A stretch of 64,000 nucleotides of DNA from Paenibacillus sp. V4I7 (GCF_030817275.1 NZ_JAUSZD010000002.1:1054001-1118000), one strand, 5' to 3'; positions 26,626 through 35,334 are shown, counted from the first letter of the stretch. The notes: generated from the letters alone by a model not told the origin. Numbers and translations are program-made.

Positions 26626-27903
26626 TTATGCAGATAATGGTAGCTGGGCCTTATCCATGGAGAATGATTGTCCTTCTCTTGCCATGGCTACAAGCATACG
26701 GGCTAGTTTCCCAATCAGCTTCATCATGGACTGCATTTTCGTCATTCGTTTCACTTCGGTATTATGCGTATGCATGGCTTGGAACGCTTCATTGAAAGAT
26801 AACAGGTGAAACACAGTGAAGTAGAGATGCTTGCGCAGTAGCGAGTTGCCTCGTTTGGTGAGCTTGATTTGCCCCTTATACTTGCCTGAACTTCGTTCTG
26901 CTAAGTTCAATCCTGCCTTGCGCAATAATTGATTTCCGTGAGACAGCTTACGTAAGTCCCCGCCAAATGCCAATATGGCAGCCGTTGCAGGAACGGAAGT
27001 ACCGACAGATCGAACGAGATCAGAACAAGGAATTTCAGGCAGTATCTTTTCAATCATCTCGTCCGCTTCGTCAATAATTCGGCGGATCCTTTCATACTCT
27101 TCGATGAGGTGCCTCAGCTCCCATTTGTCTTCTTCAAGGGCAGTAGTGTCTCCCACGCTATGTCTAGCGAGTGATTGAAGTTCCAAAGCCTTGTTCGTAC
27201 CTCGCACCCCGCCAGGTCTGGCCATATACTCACCCCAGATCTGTACCATTTGCTCCGGAGTTAGCTGCAATAGGTCAGAAGGGGCTGGGAACCGGCGCAA
27301 AGTGGCCAAGGAACGATCGCTAAAAATATCATCAAATGCTTGTCTGTATTCTGGAAAACGGATATCGAGCCAGCGGTGGATTCTATTCTTAATCCGTCCT
27401 GATTTAACAACCCAGTGCTCTCTGTTTGTAACCATAACCCGTATACGGCGGAATGCTTCATCCTTTGGAGCGAAGGCTGTGTAGAACCCACGACTCACCG
27501 CATCGGCGATGACCAGAGCATCCTTTGGGTCGTTCTTGGAAGGTGAGTTATCTCTGTTTTCCTTATTGCGTTTGGTTGTCATTGGATTGACAAGAGCCAC
27601 ATCAATTCCTTGATCCACCAACCAGTTGGCAAGATTGAACCAGTAGTGACCGGTGCTCTCCATTCCCACAACCAAGTCATTCATGCCGTGCATCTTCTGT
27701 AATTTCCGAATACTGTCTTCTAGATGCTCAAAGCCAGCTAGGTCATTCGAAAATAGAATAGGGCGCTTGGTGAGGACAATACCTCGAAAATTAATGGCTT
27801 GTGCAGCGTGCTTCTCTTTGGCAATGTCGATGCCTATGACCAGAGTGGTAGTGGAGATTCGTTCTACGCGTTGATTTTGAGACTTAATTGGATTAGACTT
27901 CAT
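26626..27903 (-). CDS. IS110-family transposase
   Basis: The 425-residue protein has the DEDD-type N-terminal domain (IGIDIAKEKHAAQ, VVGMESTGHYW, DPKDALVIADAV) and the C-terminal transposase_20 domain with the conserved serine region (LAFGGDLRKLSHGNQLLRKAGL). ATG at 27903 is chosen because AGGAGGCG lies 5-6 bp upstream; the longer frame to 27939 has no such site. It appears intact and may be active. IS110 elements use a bridge RNA from a flanking non-coding region; here the 26166-26625 or 27904-28000 stretch would be the place to look. Confidence 0.95.
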   Translation of the reverse strand: MKSNPIKSQNQRVERISTTTLVIGIDIAKEKHAAQAINFRGIVLTKRPILFSNDLAGFEHLEDSIRKLQKMHGMNDLVVGMESTGHYWFNLANWLVDQGIDVALVNPMTTKRNKENRDNSPSKNDPKDALVIADAVSRGFYTAFAPKDEAFRRIRVMVTNREHWVVKSGRIKNRIHRWLDIRFPEYRQAFDDIFSDRSLATLRRFPAPSDLLQLTPEQMVQIWGEYMARPGGVRGTNKALELQSLARHSVGDTTALEEDKWELRHLIEEYERIRRIIDEADEMIEKILPEIPCSDLVRSVGTSVPATAAILAFGGDLRKLSHGNQLLRKAGLNLAERSSGKYKGQIKLTKRGNSLLRKHLYFTVFHLLSFNEAFQAMHTHNTEVKRMTKMQSMMKLIGKLARMLVAMAREGQSFSMDKAQLPLSA

Positions 27904-28008
27904 GATAACGCCTCCTAAGGTGAGTTCTGAGGGCTGCAACCCAGTACATACTCATCCTAGCGAGGCGTCCTTTTTTCTGCAAGTTCAATCTACTAACACC
28001 TACAGGAA

Positions 28009-28098
28009 TGTTAACGGGTACTATAGCTCACTAAGCAAACAGAACCAGGCTGCCGGTATGGATCGGCAGCCTCGTTGCGCTAACGGGCAGGATAGTTA
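28009..28098 (+). repeat. Dispersed attC-like hairpin repeat
   Basis: GTTAACGGGTACTATAGCTC, then the stem AGGCTGCCG / CGGCAGCCT, then CGCTAACGGGCAGGATAGTT. It lies ~50 bp from the IS110 end. Confidence 0.85.
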
Positions 28099-28235
28099 AT
28101 AGGAAAATATTTACACGCGAACAAATGATCGCTATAATGGAGTGGTATGCGTAAAGCGGTAAGTTTGATTGGCTACACAATTAAAAAGTGCATTTTAACT
28201 GAGTTTTTCAGAATATGCTGAGAGGGGCAATCTTA

Positions 28236-28685
28236 ATGTCGGATAACAACCAGGTATACGAGTTTGAATTACCCGAAATCAATCTTGTTGGCTTGTGTAT
28301 CACTTCACCCTTTAAGGGCCATCTTCCTGAAAGAGTAGAAGATATGAAAAAGGAATTTTTCAGACGCAAAGTTGAAATTCGAAATATAATTCATCCTGAA
28401 CGTTACGTGAGTCCGAGCTTTTCTTCGGAGATACTGTTTACTTACTTCGTTTGCATGGAAGTGGCTGATATTACAGATGTACCAGCAGGGATGTTAGGCT
28501 TTACGATACCTCCGCATCGTTATGCGAAAGTAAAATCAACAAGTGACCCCTATCGAGATATTCACGATTATTTGAAAGCCAACAACAAGCAAAACAATAA
28601 CAGGGCGCTCGCATTCGAAATGTATCATTTTGAAAATCCTGTATGGCCTGATGAAGCTGAGGTATATATCCCAATCATGGATTAA
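28236..28685 (+). CDS. GyrI-like / effector-binding domain protein
   Basis: The 149-residue protein resembles the GyrI-like (AraC effector-binding) fold: an N-terminal FELPEINLVGLCITSPFKG strand, then VCMEVADITDVPAGMLGFTI and IHDYLKANN before FEMYHF and a C-terminal VYIPIMD, the usual end of this family. It binds small molecules or proteins; no DNA-binding domain is attached. ATG 28236 has GAGAGGGG upstream. The TAA stop (28683-28685) touches AGCTAAC of the next repeat. Confidence 0.8.
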   Translation: MSDNNQVYEFELPEINLVGLCITSPFKGHLPERVEDMKKEFFRRKVEIRNIIHPERYVSPSFSSEILFTYFVCMEVADITDVPAGMLGFTIPPHRYAKVKSTSDPYRDIHDYLKANNKQNNNRALAFEMYHFENPVWPDEAEVYIPIMD

Positions 28686-28709
28686 GCTAACGGATACGAT
28701 AGTTCAATG
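28685..28709 (+). repeat. Dispersed repeat, 5' half
   Basis: AGCTAACGGATACGATAG then TTCAATGA. It shares its first base with the stop codon of the preceding gene. Confidence 0.75.
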
Positions 28710-28802
28710 ATTCAAGGAGCAGTTTTGCGAAATGGGTATGATTTATCATACTCTTATCGAACAAGTATAAGTGGATAGGTTCATAACAAATTGGAGGTGC
28801 TA

Positions 28803-29271
28803 ATTATCAGAAAGGCTATTTTAGGTATTATTGTAGCTCTTATTCTTGCTGGTTGGTTTTCATATCAGTATGCTTATAATCGTGTTGTTAATGCTTTTAC
28901 TATTGATACTGCTTCGGAAATCACTGAAAAGTCTGCTTCTACGTTTAATTAATACTAAACAGAAATATAATTTTGGGCTTGTTAATACAAGTGACAAAGC
29001 ACTAAAATTACTGAAAATTGAGCTACAGGATTTTCAAGGAATTGTAATCGGCGATTTAACTATTGACGGTAAACCATTTACGGTTCAAGTGATTCCAAGC
29101 CATAGGGTATATACAAGTTCTGATACTTGGACAACAAACAAAAGAGTCATAGTTGACTATGATGTAGAGATAAAGGAATCATTTATACAGAATCCCAAAA
29201 GCGTTGTGATAACTTATTCTTATTTGGGAATTGAACATCTGCAGACAATAAAGAGACTGATAATAAGGTAG
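28803..29271 (+). pseudogene. Frameshifted exported hypothetical protein
   Basis: The first frame, after GGAGGTG and starting ATT ATC (28803), encodes a signal peptide and short linker (IRKAILGIIVALILAGWFSY) and stops at 28951. A second frame then gives the mature part (YNFGLVNTSDKALKLLKIEL to the stop at 29271). A frameshift near 28950 joins two halves of one ~150-residue exported protein. The start codon is also not ATG, GTG or TTG. Probably inactive. Repeat copies flank it (28685 and 29282). Confidence 0.65.
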
Positions 29272-29281
29272 CGGTTTTATT

Positions 29282-29308
29282 CACCTAACTGGGAACATTA
29301 GTTTAATA
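29282..29308 (+). repeat. Dispersed repeat, 5' half
   Basis: ACCTAACTGGGAACATTAG then TTTAATAA, 10 bp after the preceding stop; fits RYYYAAC. Confidence 0.7.
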
Positions 29309-29402
29309 ACAAAATTTTACTTTTATTTCCTTACTTGTGCTATTCTATTTATATGGATAACTGAAACAGATCTGGCATTTCACAAAGGGAGGATGCTTTT
29401 CT

Positions 29403-29609
29403 ATGGTGATCTTTTGCATAATGATTGTATCTATTTTCGGAGCATTTATTGCTTTGGATATGTACATTTCAAGGATTTGGGATGTCTTTTCAGCGAAAAG
29501 CTATGATATGCTGAATATGGTTGCTGGTGATCGGAAATCACATCCTTCTTCTATCCTTAAACGAGGTGAAGAATACAAAAATAAAACCCGTTTTCTTCGA
29601 AATCCATAA
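29403..29609 (+). CDS. Small membrane-anchored hypothetical protein
   Basis: The 68-residue protein has one N-terminal membrane helix (MVIFCIMIVSIFGAFIALDM) and a basic tail with YDMLNMVAGDRKSHPSS. ATG 29403 follows AAAGGGAGG at a slightly long spacing. Not recognised. A long-stem variant of the dispersed repeat follows. Confidence 0.5.
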   Translation: MVIFCIMIVSIFGAFIALDMYISRIWDVFSAKSYDMLNMVAGDRKSHPSSILKRGEEYKNKTRFLRNP

Positions 29610-29796
29610 CGAATATGAGATGAAATTGAAGATATTAAGACCCTGCAAGCCATTACTTACCTTGATCGAAGAATGAATTCGATCACTAGGTAAAATGGGG
29701 AGTTTGGGTCTTTTGTTATTACTACCCTGGATATAGCGAATCATGGACAGGAGCTTCATCTGGGAGCAAGCAATTAAACTAAAGGGCAGTTTAACG
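29607..29796 (+). repeat. Dispersed repeat with long central hairpin
   Basis: A weak 5' part (TAACGAATATGAGATGAAATTG) starts at the stop codon. The centre is a long stem at 29637-29712: AAGACCC pairs with GGGTCTT, TTACC with GGTAA, and TGATCGAA with TTCGATCA. The 3' end is AAACTAAAGGGCAGTTTAACG (29774-29796). Variable central stems are also a property of attC sites. The stem followed by TTTG could additionally act as a terminator. Confidence 0.55.
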
Positions 29797-29893
29797 TGGA
29801 AGAGTTAACCTGAAAAATGCATACTCAATCGAATTTTATAATAAATCATTTTATTGATACAGTGCAGTGCGTTAATAAAGGGGGGGGCGGAAA

Positions 29894-30355
29894 CTGGAAA
29901 AGATAAAGTTAGCAAAAATCGAGGGATATTTATTGGCATTCTCGTTATTACATACCAGGAATATTGGTTATACGTTTGAATTTACAGAACTTGAATATCA
30001 TGATGATATTCTTGTTTCTTTTGTTAACTCTTTAAAATTAAACAAAGGCAAGGGTGAAGAAGTGATTGCAAAAGTAACTCCCATCTTGGATTGGAAGGAG
30101 GAAATAAAAGGTCTTTGTGATAAATGGTTTTTTGAGATTGGGTATACCTTTAATCGACATGATAAACCAGTTAGATTTTGTAAAGAGTTTAGTATTAATG
30201 GTTTCATTGATTTAATGAGCAATTTTTTCGAAAGTGATTTCACGATATATAAAGTAGATAGTGAGCCAAACTTTTTCACTGAGATTTATTGGGATGATTT
30301 GATTTTTGTTTGCAACAATAAACAGTTCCTACTTCATTTTGGGAATTATGATTGA
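29894..30355 (+). CDS. Hypothetical protein
   Basis: A soluble protein of ~140-153 residues (LLAFSLLHTRNIGYTFEFTE, ILDWKEEIKGLCDKWFFEIG, FFTEIYWDDLIFVCNNKQFL) with the feel of an immunity-type or SMI1-like small protein, but I cannot place it. The frame is open back to CTG at 29894, 3 bp after a G-rich GGGGGCGG; the first standard start is TTG at 29933, which has no Shine-Dalgarno sequence. Its TGA stop overlaps AACTAAC of the next repeat. Confidence 0.6.
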   Translation: MEKIKLAKIEGYLLAFSLLHTRNIGYTFEFTELEYHDDILVSFVNSLKLNKGKGEEVIAKVTPILDWKEEIKGLCDKWFFEIGYTFNRHDKPVRFCKEFSINGFIDLMSNFFESDFTIYKVDSEPNFFTEIYWDDLIFVCNNKQFLLHFGNYD

Positions 30356-30378
30356 ACTAACGGGAGAACGATAGTTGC
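30355..30378 (+). repeat. Dispersed repeat, 5' half
   Basis: AACTAACGGGAGAACGATAG then TTGC; it begins on the last base of the preceding stop codon. Confidence 0.75.
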
Positions 30379-30411
30379 AAGGCAAATAACTTAACTCTGA
30401 TGAGGTGTTAT

Positions 30412-30864
30412 GTGAATTTATTAGATTCATTAAAAGAGAAAAAAGTAAAAGTCCAACAAATACCGAACTTGGGTCCTCACTTACGAAAGCATTGGGAGAA
30501 TAATTTCGCTAATCATTTAAGTGAAAACGAGAAAAAATCTATTTATCTTTACGATAATGAGGGTTACTGTGGTTATTTATGGCACTTGTTTAGCTATAAG
30601 AAGAGAGAGAGCTTTCAGCGTCAGGATGCGAACAAAACCTTCGATAATATCGAAAAACATACTTGCTATGTATTTTATCAGCATTCAGATGATGCATTGT
30701 TGATAGAAGAATTATCAGAGTTAACTGCAGATGAATTTATAAATGCAGCGGATGTTTATGTTGTAGACATAAAATTTAATTGGACATATGTAATAACCCA
30801 TGAGACTGGCATGTGCGGTCCTTACTTTAGTTATAGAAATGAGTCTATATTATCATCTACCTAA
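30412..30864 (+). CDS. DUF4275 family protein
   Basis: The 150-residue protein matches DUF4275: KVQQIPNLGPHLRKHWENNF, SIYLYDNEGYCGYLWHLFSY, CYVFYQHSDDALLIEE and FNWTYVITHETGMCGPYFS. The function is unknown. GTG at 30412 is preferred, with GAGGTG 4-5 bp upstream; ATG 30400 is upstream of that site. The stop codon TAA (30862-30864) is inside the ACCTAAC of the next repeat, showing that gene end and repeat end evolved together. Confidence 0.85.
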   Translation: MNLLDSLKEKKVKVQQIPNLGPHLRKHWENNFANHLSENEKKSIYLYDNEGYCGYLWHLFSYKKRESFQRQDANKTFDNIEKHTCYVFYQHSDDALLIEELSELTADEFINAADVYVVDIKFNWTYVITHETGMCGPYFSYRNESILSST

Positions 30865-30944
30865 CGAGAAACGATAGCATGATACAGACCATAACGAGGC
30901 AGCTGAAATAAACCGGCTGCCTTTTCCACGGGCAGATTAGTTCA
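30859..30944 (+). repeat. Dispersed attC-like hairpin repeat
   Basis: ACCTAACGAGAAACGATAGC, a stem AGGCAGC / GCTGCCT, and ACGGGCAGATTAGTT. It contains the stop codon of the DUF4275 gene. Confidence 0.85.
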
Positions 30945-31036
30945 ACATAAAGTCTTACAGCCATAGGGATATACTCCTGCCTTTCCTTTTAATTTGGGAA
31001 ACTAATATAAAAACAATAAACCGGGAGGAATCCGCT

Positions 31037-32053
31037 TTGGGCGTCAACTGGAATACCCAGATTCGAATCAATGATCCGTCGGTACTGGACCGTGATCAGG
31101 TCGAGAATGAATTACGACAAGGAAAACATGTCATCGTGCAGTTTTCTCATCCATCATTCTACGGCTCAATACTCCACGAATTAGACGAATTATGCGCCCA
31201 TTGGGATGAGAACTTGGGTGTACGCTTTTATGGGCATTACTCTTTATCATTTGATTGCAATACTATTCTACAGATTCCGAATGTCAAAACTTTGTATGTT
31301 GATTGTCTACTCCATGCTCACAATACCGAGGCACTAACCCGGCTTGAGAATTTGTACTATTTGAATTTGAACATATTCGAGTTGGAAGATGCAGAGATCC
31401 TGAGAGGCGAACCTCTCCAAAACCTTTGCATGCTTACGATTTATTCTGAGAAAAAGACCGTGAATTTGGCACATCTAGAAGGCTATAGCCGTTTGCATAC
31501 TTTGATCGCAGGTGGTAAGGTCAAGAACCTAGACGCTATTGGACATTTAGCCAAACTCGAGTTTCTCTCCTTAAATTCGATCAGTAAAACGCCCGTTCAT
31601 TTTATCAACAAATTGAGTAAGTTGAAAACACTTAAGTTCATTCTAGGGGGAAGAGAAAGCGTCCATGAGATTGAAGAAAATGAAATCGAAACCTTAGAAA
31701 TCGTAAGAGTCAGGGGGTTTAGCAACATTCAAAATATAACGAAATTCCAGAAGCTTCGGAAACTTCTCATTGAAGATCAATTTCAGCTAAATCAGATCAA
31801 CTTCAATGAGCCGCAGAGGGAATTAGGGGAAATCTCGGTCTTAAATTGCAAAGGTTTAACTTCCTTGACCGGTCTGGATCAACTGCCTTCGTTACAGCTG
31901 CTGAGTATCTACAAAACTTCGATTGATTTTGATTCCTTTATAAGGCAGAAACTACCAAACTCTTTAACTACCTTATACTTTGCAACTTCAAAAAGTAAAG
32001 TGGATCACGAGATTCAAAAGTCATTGTTTGGGATGGGGCTTCAAAAGGATTGA
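31037..32053 (+). CDS. Leucine-rich-repeat protein
   Basis: The 338-residue protein has about ten degenerate LRR units of ~22 residues from residue ~95 on, e.g. LTRLENLYYLNLNIFELEDA, LAKLEFLSLNSIS, INKLSKLKTLKFILGG, LDQLPSLQLLSIYKT. No signal peptide or anchor is visible, so it is probably cytosolic and binds a protein partner. TTG at 31037 follows GGGAGGAA. Larger than most cassette genes here, yet flanked by the same repeat (30859 and 32102). Confidence 0.8.
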   Translation: MGVNWNTQIRINDPSVLDRDQVENELRQGKHVIVQFSHPSFYGSILHELDELCAHWDENLGVRFYGHYSLSFDCNTILQIPNVKTLYVDCLLHAHNTEALTRLENLYYLNLNIFELEDAEILRGEPLQNLCMLTIYSEKKTVNLAHLEGYSRLHTLIAGGKVKNLDAIGHLAKLEFLSLNSISKTPVHFINKLSKLKTLKFILGGRESVHEIEENEIETLEIVRVRGFSNIQNITKFQKLRKLLIEDQFQLNQINFNEPQRELGEISVLNCKGLTSLTGLDQLPSLQLLSIYKTSIDFDSFIRQKLPNSLTTLYFATSKSKVDHEIQKSLFGMGLQKD

Positions 32054-32101
32054 AATGAGATTGATGTCGGTTATACCGGACAGCAAAAACGGTACTCATT
32101 G

Positions 32102-32125
32102 AACTAACGGATAACGATAGCACTA
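32102..32125 (+). repeat. Dispersed repeat, 5' half
   Basis: AACTAACGGATAACGATAG then CAC. The matching 3' end ACGGGCACGTTAGTTC is at 32292-32308, with a small open frame between them. Confidence 0.75.
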
Positions 32126-32141
32126 CGTTTGAGGTGAGGAT

Positions 32142-32288
32142 ATGCTCGAGGAGATACTGTCAGTTATAGCTGGTGTTACGATCTTTGAAGAAACTGCCGC
32201 TGTATTTGAAAAGGTGAAAATATATGCCGTCCCAGGTGCTGAACAGACCATGGATCGCCTTGAGGAGCATCTGGTAAGTATATCTTGA
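32142..32288 (+). CDS. Possible 48-residue protein
   Basis: ATG 32142 follows GAGGTGAGG at good spacing. The frame encodes MLEEILSVIAGVTIFEETAA and an amphipathic C-terminal helix, with no cysteines and no membrane segment. It ends at TGA just before a repeat 3' end (ACGGGCACGTTAGTTC). It lies between repeat halves, so it may be a very small cassette gene. Not recognised. Confidence 0.45.
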   Translation: MLEEILSVIAGVTIFEETAAVFEKVKIYAVPGAEQTMDRLEEHLVSIS

Positions 32289-32291
32289 TGC

Positions 32292-32308
32292 ACGGGCACG
32301 TTAGTTCA
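32292..32308 (+). repeat. Dispersed repeat, 3' end
   Basis: ACGGGCACGTTAGTTC carries the exact GTTAGTT that complements AACTAAC, the opening motif. Confidence 0.75.
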
Positions 32309-32317
32309 ATTCTAAAC

Positions 32318-32358
32318 CCAGCGGCAGTATTCCACAGTCCAGTAATGCCGCTGGTTTT
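32318..32358 (+). terminator. Hairpin terminator before marR
   Basis: CCAGCGGCA pairs with TGCCGCTGG and is followed by TTTTATC. Confidence 0.7.
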
Positions 32359-32414
32359 ATCATTATTTTCCCAGTTCCAGCAGGCATTACTGAAATGTGA
32401 GTGAGCCGTCCCAT

Positions 32415-32460
32415 TTGACAAACAAGAGTTTTTAAGATATTTTATATGCTATAGCATGTA
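32415..32460 (+). promoter_or_regulatory. marR promoter with palindromic operator
   Basis: TTGACA (32415-32420), 17 bp, TATTTT (32438-32443). Directly after the -10 is ATGCTATAGCAT inside TATATGCTATAGCATGTA (32443-32460). The same palindrome appears at 33017-33034 before doxX, so the MarR protein probably controls both. Confidence 0.8.
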
Positions 32461-32489
32461 TTGATCTTATAGAGAGGAGAGCATATATT

Positions 32490-32915
32490 ATGGAGCTAAA
32501 TAATCTCACTGGTTTTCTTGTTCATCGAACAGATGTAAAAATGACTAATTTTTTCACGAAAATACTTAAACAATATGAAGTAACTCCTGAACAATGGGGG
32601 ATTATCAATATACTTGACGCGGAAAGAGCAACGAGCCAGAAAGAGCTTGCTGAAGCCATTGATAGAGATCAAACCACTGTTGTGAGGATGATTTATTCAC
32701 TTGAAAAAAAAGAAATAGTAAGAAGAATACAGAATGATTTTGATAAACGATCCCACAACTTGTTCCTTAGCGACAAAGGAATGAGTCTCAAAACAAAACT
32801 TTTGCCAATTGTAACGGCTGCTCACGATCATGTTACCAAAAATTTGAGTAAAGATGAACTTCAACAGTTACATGAGCTACTTAGCAAACTGTATTCAAGC
32901 GTAAAAGATGAGTAG
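32490..32915 (+). CDS. MarR-family repressor
   Basis: The 141-residue winged-helix protein has a recognition helix region SQKELAEAIDRDQTTVVRMI and wing VRRIQNDFDKRSHNLFLSDK. MarR proteins are dimeric repressors released by phenolic or oxidising ligands. Its own promoter and the downstream doxX gene both carry the GCTATAGC palindrome. ATG 32490 follows GAGAGGAGAG. Confidence 0.93.
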   Translation: MELNNLTGFLVHRTDVKMTNFFTKILKQYEVTPEQWGIINILDAERATSQKELAEAIDRDQTTVVRMIYSLEKKEIVRRIQNDFDKRSHNLFLSDKGMSLKTKLLPIVTAAHDHVTKNLSKDELQQLHELLSKLYSSVKDE

Positions 32916-33014
32916 TGCCTAGGCATCTTGAAGTGCGTGTTGCAATTCGAGATGCAGACACAACGAATTGAAGAGACCCAACTCAAATATCCATGTACTC
33001 GTATGAGTCCACCA

Positions 33015-33036
33015 TTTATATGCTATAGCATATAAA
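33015..33036. promoter_or_regulatory. Second MarR-type operator
   Basis: TATATGCTATAGCATATA is a perfect 18-bp palindrome (flanked by further matching T and A), 40 bp before the DoxX start. Confidence 0.75.
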
Positions 33037-33074
33037 ATGCGAAAAATTAAAACTAGAAAGAGCGTGATTACGGT

Positions 33075-33416
33075 ATGTTAGTTATTATTTTCCAAGTTAT
33101 ATTGGGCATTTTCTTCATGATAACAGGAACGAGAATAATCTCAGGTAAAATGGCAAATGAATTTAGTCGATTTGGTCTTCCGTCCATATTTAATTTCTTA
33201 ACAGGGTTTATTGAAATAATATGCTCCATTGGAATGATAGTAGGGATATGGTATCCTATCGTAGCTTTGTTATCTGGATTACTTCTAGGAGCGACAATGC
33301 TGGTTGCAGTCTTTACTCTGCTTGTGATCGCACGTGATCCATTTAAAAAAGCGATCCCAGCAATAATACTGTGTCTGCTGTCTTTTACGATTGCCCTTTA
33401 TCATTTAGATCTCTGA
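33075..33416 (+). CDS. DoxX-family membrane protein
   Basis: The 113-residue protein has four hydrophobic helices and the DoxX pattern (GIFFMITGTRIISGKM, FLTGFIEIICSIGMIVGIWY, ATMLVAVFTL). DoxX proteins are small inner-membrane proteins linked with thiol and redox stress. It has its own MarR-type operator and is probably induced together with marR. Not closely similar to the DoxX-like protein at 6893. Confidence 0.88.
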   Translation: MLVIIFQVILGIFFMITGTRIISGKMANEFSRFGLPSIFNFLTGFIEIICSIGMIVGIWYPIVALLSGLLLGATMLVAVFTLLVIARDPFKKAIPAIILCLLSFTIALYHLDL

Positions 33417-33461
33417 AATTGAAACGGGAGCTTTGACTTGAAATCATTACCTTATATAAAG

Positions 33462-33497
33462 AAAGAGCCGTATTTGTTGTCAAATACAGCTCTTTTT
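33462..33497. terminator. Bidirectional terminator between doxX and catalase genes
   Basis: AAAGAGC with TATTTG pairs with CAAATA and GCTCTTT; T-tract follows on the plus strand and T-rich sequence on the minus strand. It lies between two convergent genes. Confidence 0.8.
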
Positions 33498-33502
33498 GGT
33501 TT

Positions 33503-34858
33503 TCAACCCCTGGTCATTCCATGGATGGCCCGAGAGACCCGTTCTCCAAGCTCGGCAGACGCCTTGTACAGGTAGCCGAGCACGATGTTTTGCGTTTCGC
33601 GCGAGACTTGGACAAGATCGCCGGTTAGGTTCGCAACCAAATGCTCTTGCTGCAGTGGCGCAAGCGATCGGTAGAACTCACCCGCTTGCATGAAGTCATC
33701 CTGCTTCGGGATGTCCGTACGCTCGAGGCGGCCTTCCACGAATCTTCCGTTGCCGCTGGTCACTTGGGAGTCCGGCGACCAGTGCTGCTGATGATTGATC
33801 GGAATGCTACGGAAATCCGGACCAAGCCGTCGCCGCTGCGAATCCCAGTAAATGTTAGAGCGCCCTTGCAGCAGTTTATCGTCCGACAGCTCTGCGCCTT
33901 TCAGCAGGTTCGCAGGGGAGAAGGCCAGCTTCTCGACCTGTTCGCTATAGTTATCCGGATTGCGGTTCAAGACCAGTCTGCCGACCGGATGCAACGGATA
34001 CTGCCGCTCATCCCATATTTTCGTATCGTCCAGCGGGTCGAAGGGGAGGGTGGCCTCGTCTTGAGGGTTCATCAGCTGCACGTAAAGGCCGTATTCCACC
34101 CCTTTGCCCGCCTGCAGGGTATCGAACAAATCCTTAGCGGCATAATCGGGATTCTCGCCTGACAGTCGGGAGGCTTCTCGCTGATCGATGTACTGAATGC
34201 CGGCAAGAGGCATCCAGTGATATTTGACGTATGTGCGCATGCCTTGTGCGTTTTTCCAGACGTAGGTATTGACGCTGTGGCCCGGGATGTGGCGAAGGCT
34301 TTTAATCGTACCGACGTCAGAGTACAGCCAAAGCACGAAGTTGGTGGCTTCCGGCGCCCGGGCGACGAAGTTCCAGAACCGCTCCGGCTCGGTTAGGTTA
34401 TTGACGGGTGAAGGCAAGAGGGAGCGGATAAACTCCGGAAAGCGGATGGCGTCCCGGACGGCGAATACCGGGATGTGGTTGCAGACCAGATCGAATACGC
34501 CCTGGTCCGTGTAGAACTTGGTGGAGAAGCCGCGCACGTTGCGGGACGTATCCGGCGTACCCCGATTGCTGACAGCAAGCGAAAATCTGACGGTGACGGG
34601 GACCTGCAGGCCCGGATTTTGCAGGAAGCACAGCTGCGTGTAGGCCGGCATCGCGTTAACGGTCTGGAAGTAGCCGAAGGCGCCGCAGCCCTTGACATGT
34701 ACGGGTCTCTCCAGCGGTTTCTCATGGATAAACGTCTCCAGTGTTTCGTGGAGTATGCTATCCTGCTCCAGCACGGGGCCTCGACTTCCAACCGTCTGCG
34801 AGTGTTCAACATCCGGAAGCTCCCCCGGCCAGAGGCGATTTCCTGTGTTCTCGTTCAT
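33503..34858 (-). CDS. Monofunctional haem catalase
   Basis: The 451-residue catalase decomposes H2O2. The catalytic His54 is in RPVHVKGCGAFGYF, the distal Asn in DLVCNHIPVFAVRDA, and the proximal haem-ligand Tyr in NIYWDSQRRRLGPDF. The length suits a small-subunit catalase. ATG at 34858 (minus strand) is chosen because GGGAGG lies just upstream; a slightly longer frame to 34873 would begin inside that site. Its neighbours MarR-DoxX and the MsrAB genes suggest an oxidative-stress theme, but it is on the opposite strand to the cassette-like genes. Confidence 0.95.
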   Translation of the reverse strand: MNENTGNRLWPGELPDVEHSQTVGSRGPVLEQDSILHETLETFIHEKPLERPVHVKGCGAFGYFQTVNAMPAYTQLCFLQNPGLQVPVTVRFSLAVSNRGTPDTSRNVRGFSTKFYTDQGVFDLVCNHIPVFAVRDAIRFPEFIRSLLPSPVNNLTEPERFWNFVARAPEATNFVLWLYSDVGTIKSLRHIPGHSVNTYVWKNAQGMRTYVKYHWMPLAGIQYIDQREASRLSGENPDYAAKDLFDTLQAGKGVEYGLYVQLMNPQDEATLPFDPLDDTKIWDERQYPLHPVGRLVLNRNPDNYSEQVEKLAFSPANLLKGAELSDDKLLQGRSNIYWDSQRRRLGPDFRSIPINHQQHWSPDSQVTSGNGRFVEGRLERTDIPKQDDFMQAGEFYRSLAPLQQEHLVANLTGDLVQVSRETQNIVLGYLYKASAELGERVSRAIHGMTRG

Positions 34859-35181
34859 CTCTCTACCTCCCAAGCCGCACTATAAATTGTATGGACATAT
34901 TAAGGTATGAGGCGCTTGGCTATGAATATGACAGTGATCAAAGCATGAAAAAGGCACCCCGTGCGGGGTAACTTACGTTATTCCGCCAGAACATGAAAAC
35001 GTCCAGTTGAATGTAATTTCCTAAATTGACGGCAAGTCTTTTTTTAAAATGGTTAAAGGAAAGGAAATGGAAAATTTACTATTATTCAACCGAAGAAACC
35101 CGCAAAACGGAGAAGGGAATTAAGACCAATACGAAACGTTTCAAGATAGCGGCAAGGAAATAATGGGGTGGTGGGGTGTTA
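34859..35181. other. Intergenic, small hairpin only
   Basis: A GCACCCCGTGCGGGGT hairpin (~34955-34970) is present. No gene was recognised. It holds the upstream region of the catalase gene. Confidence 0.4.
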
Positions 35182-35260
35182 AGCTAACGAAGAACGATAA
35201 TGGAGGAGCTTGCGCTGGCAACTCCTCTTTGTTTTATTGAAATAACGGACGGCATAGTTT
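35182..35260 (+). repeat. Dispersed attC-like hairpin repeat
   Basis: AGCTAACGAAGAACGATAA, a stem GGAGGAG / CTCCTC, and AATAACGGACGGCATAGTT. Confidence 0.75.
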
Positions 35261-35334
35261 GAGCAATGCTGCTGTCTGAAGGTACCATGATTTTATCAAT
35301 TCATTAAGAAAAAGGCGGGACCGCAAATCGGGTG

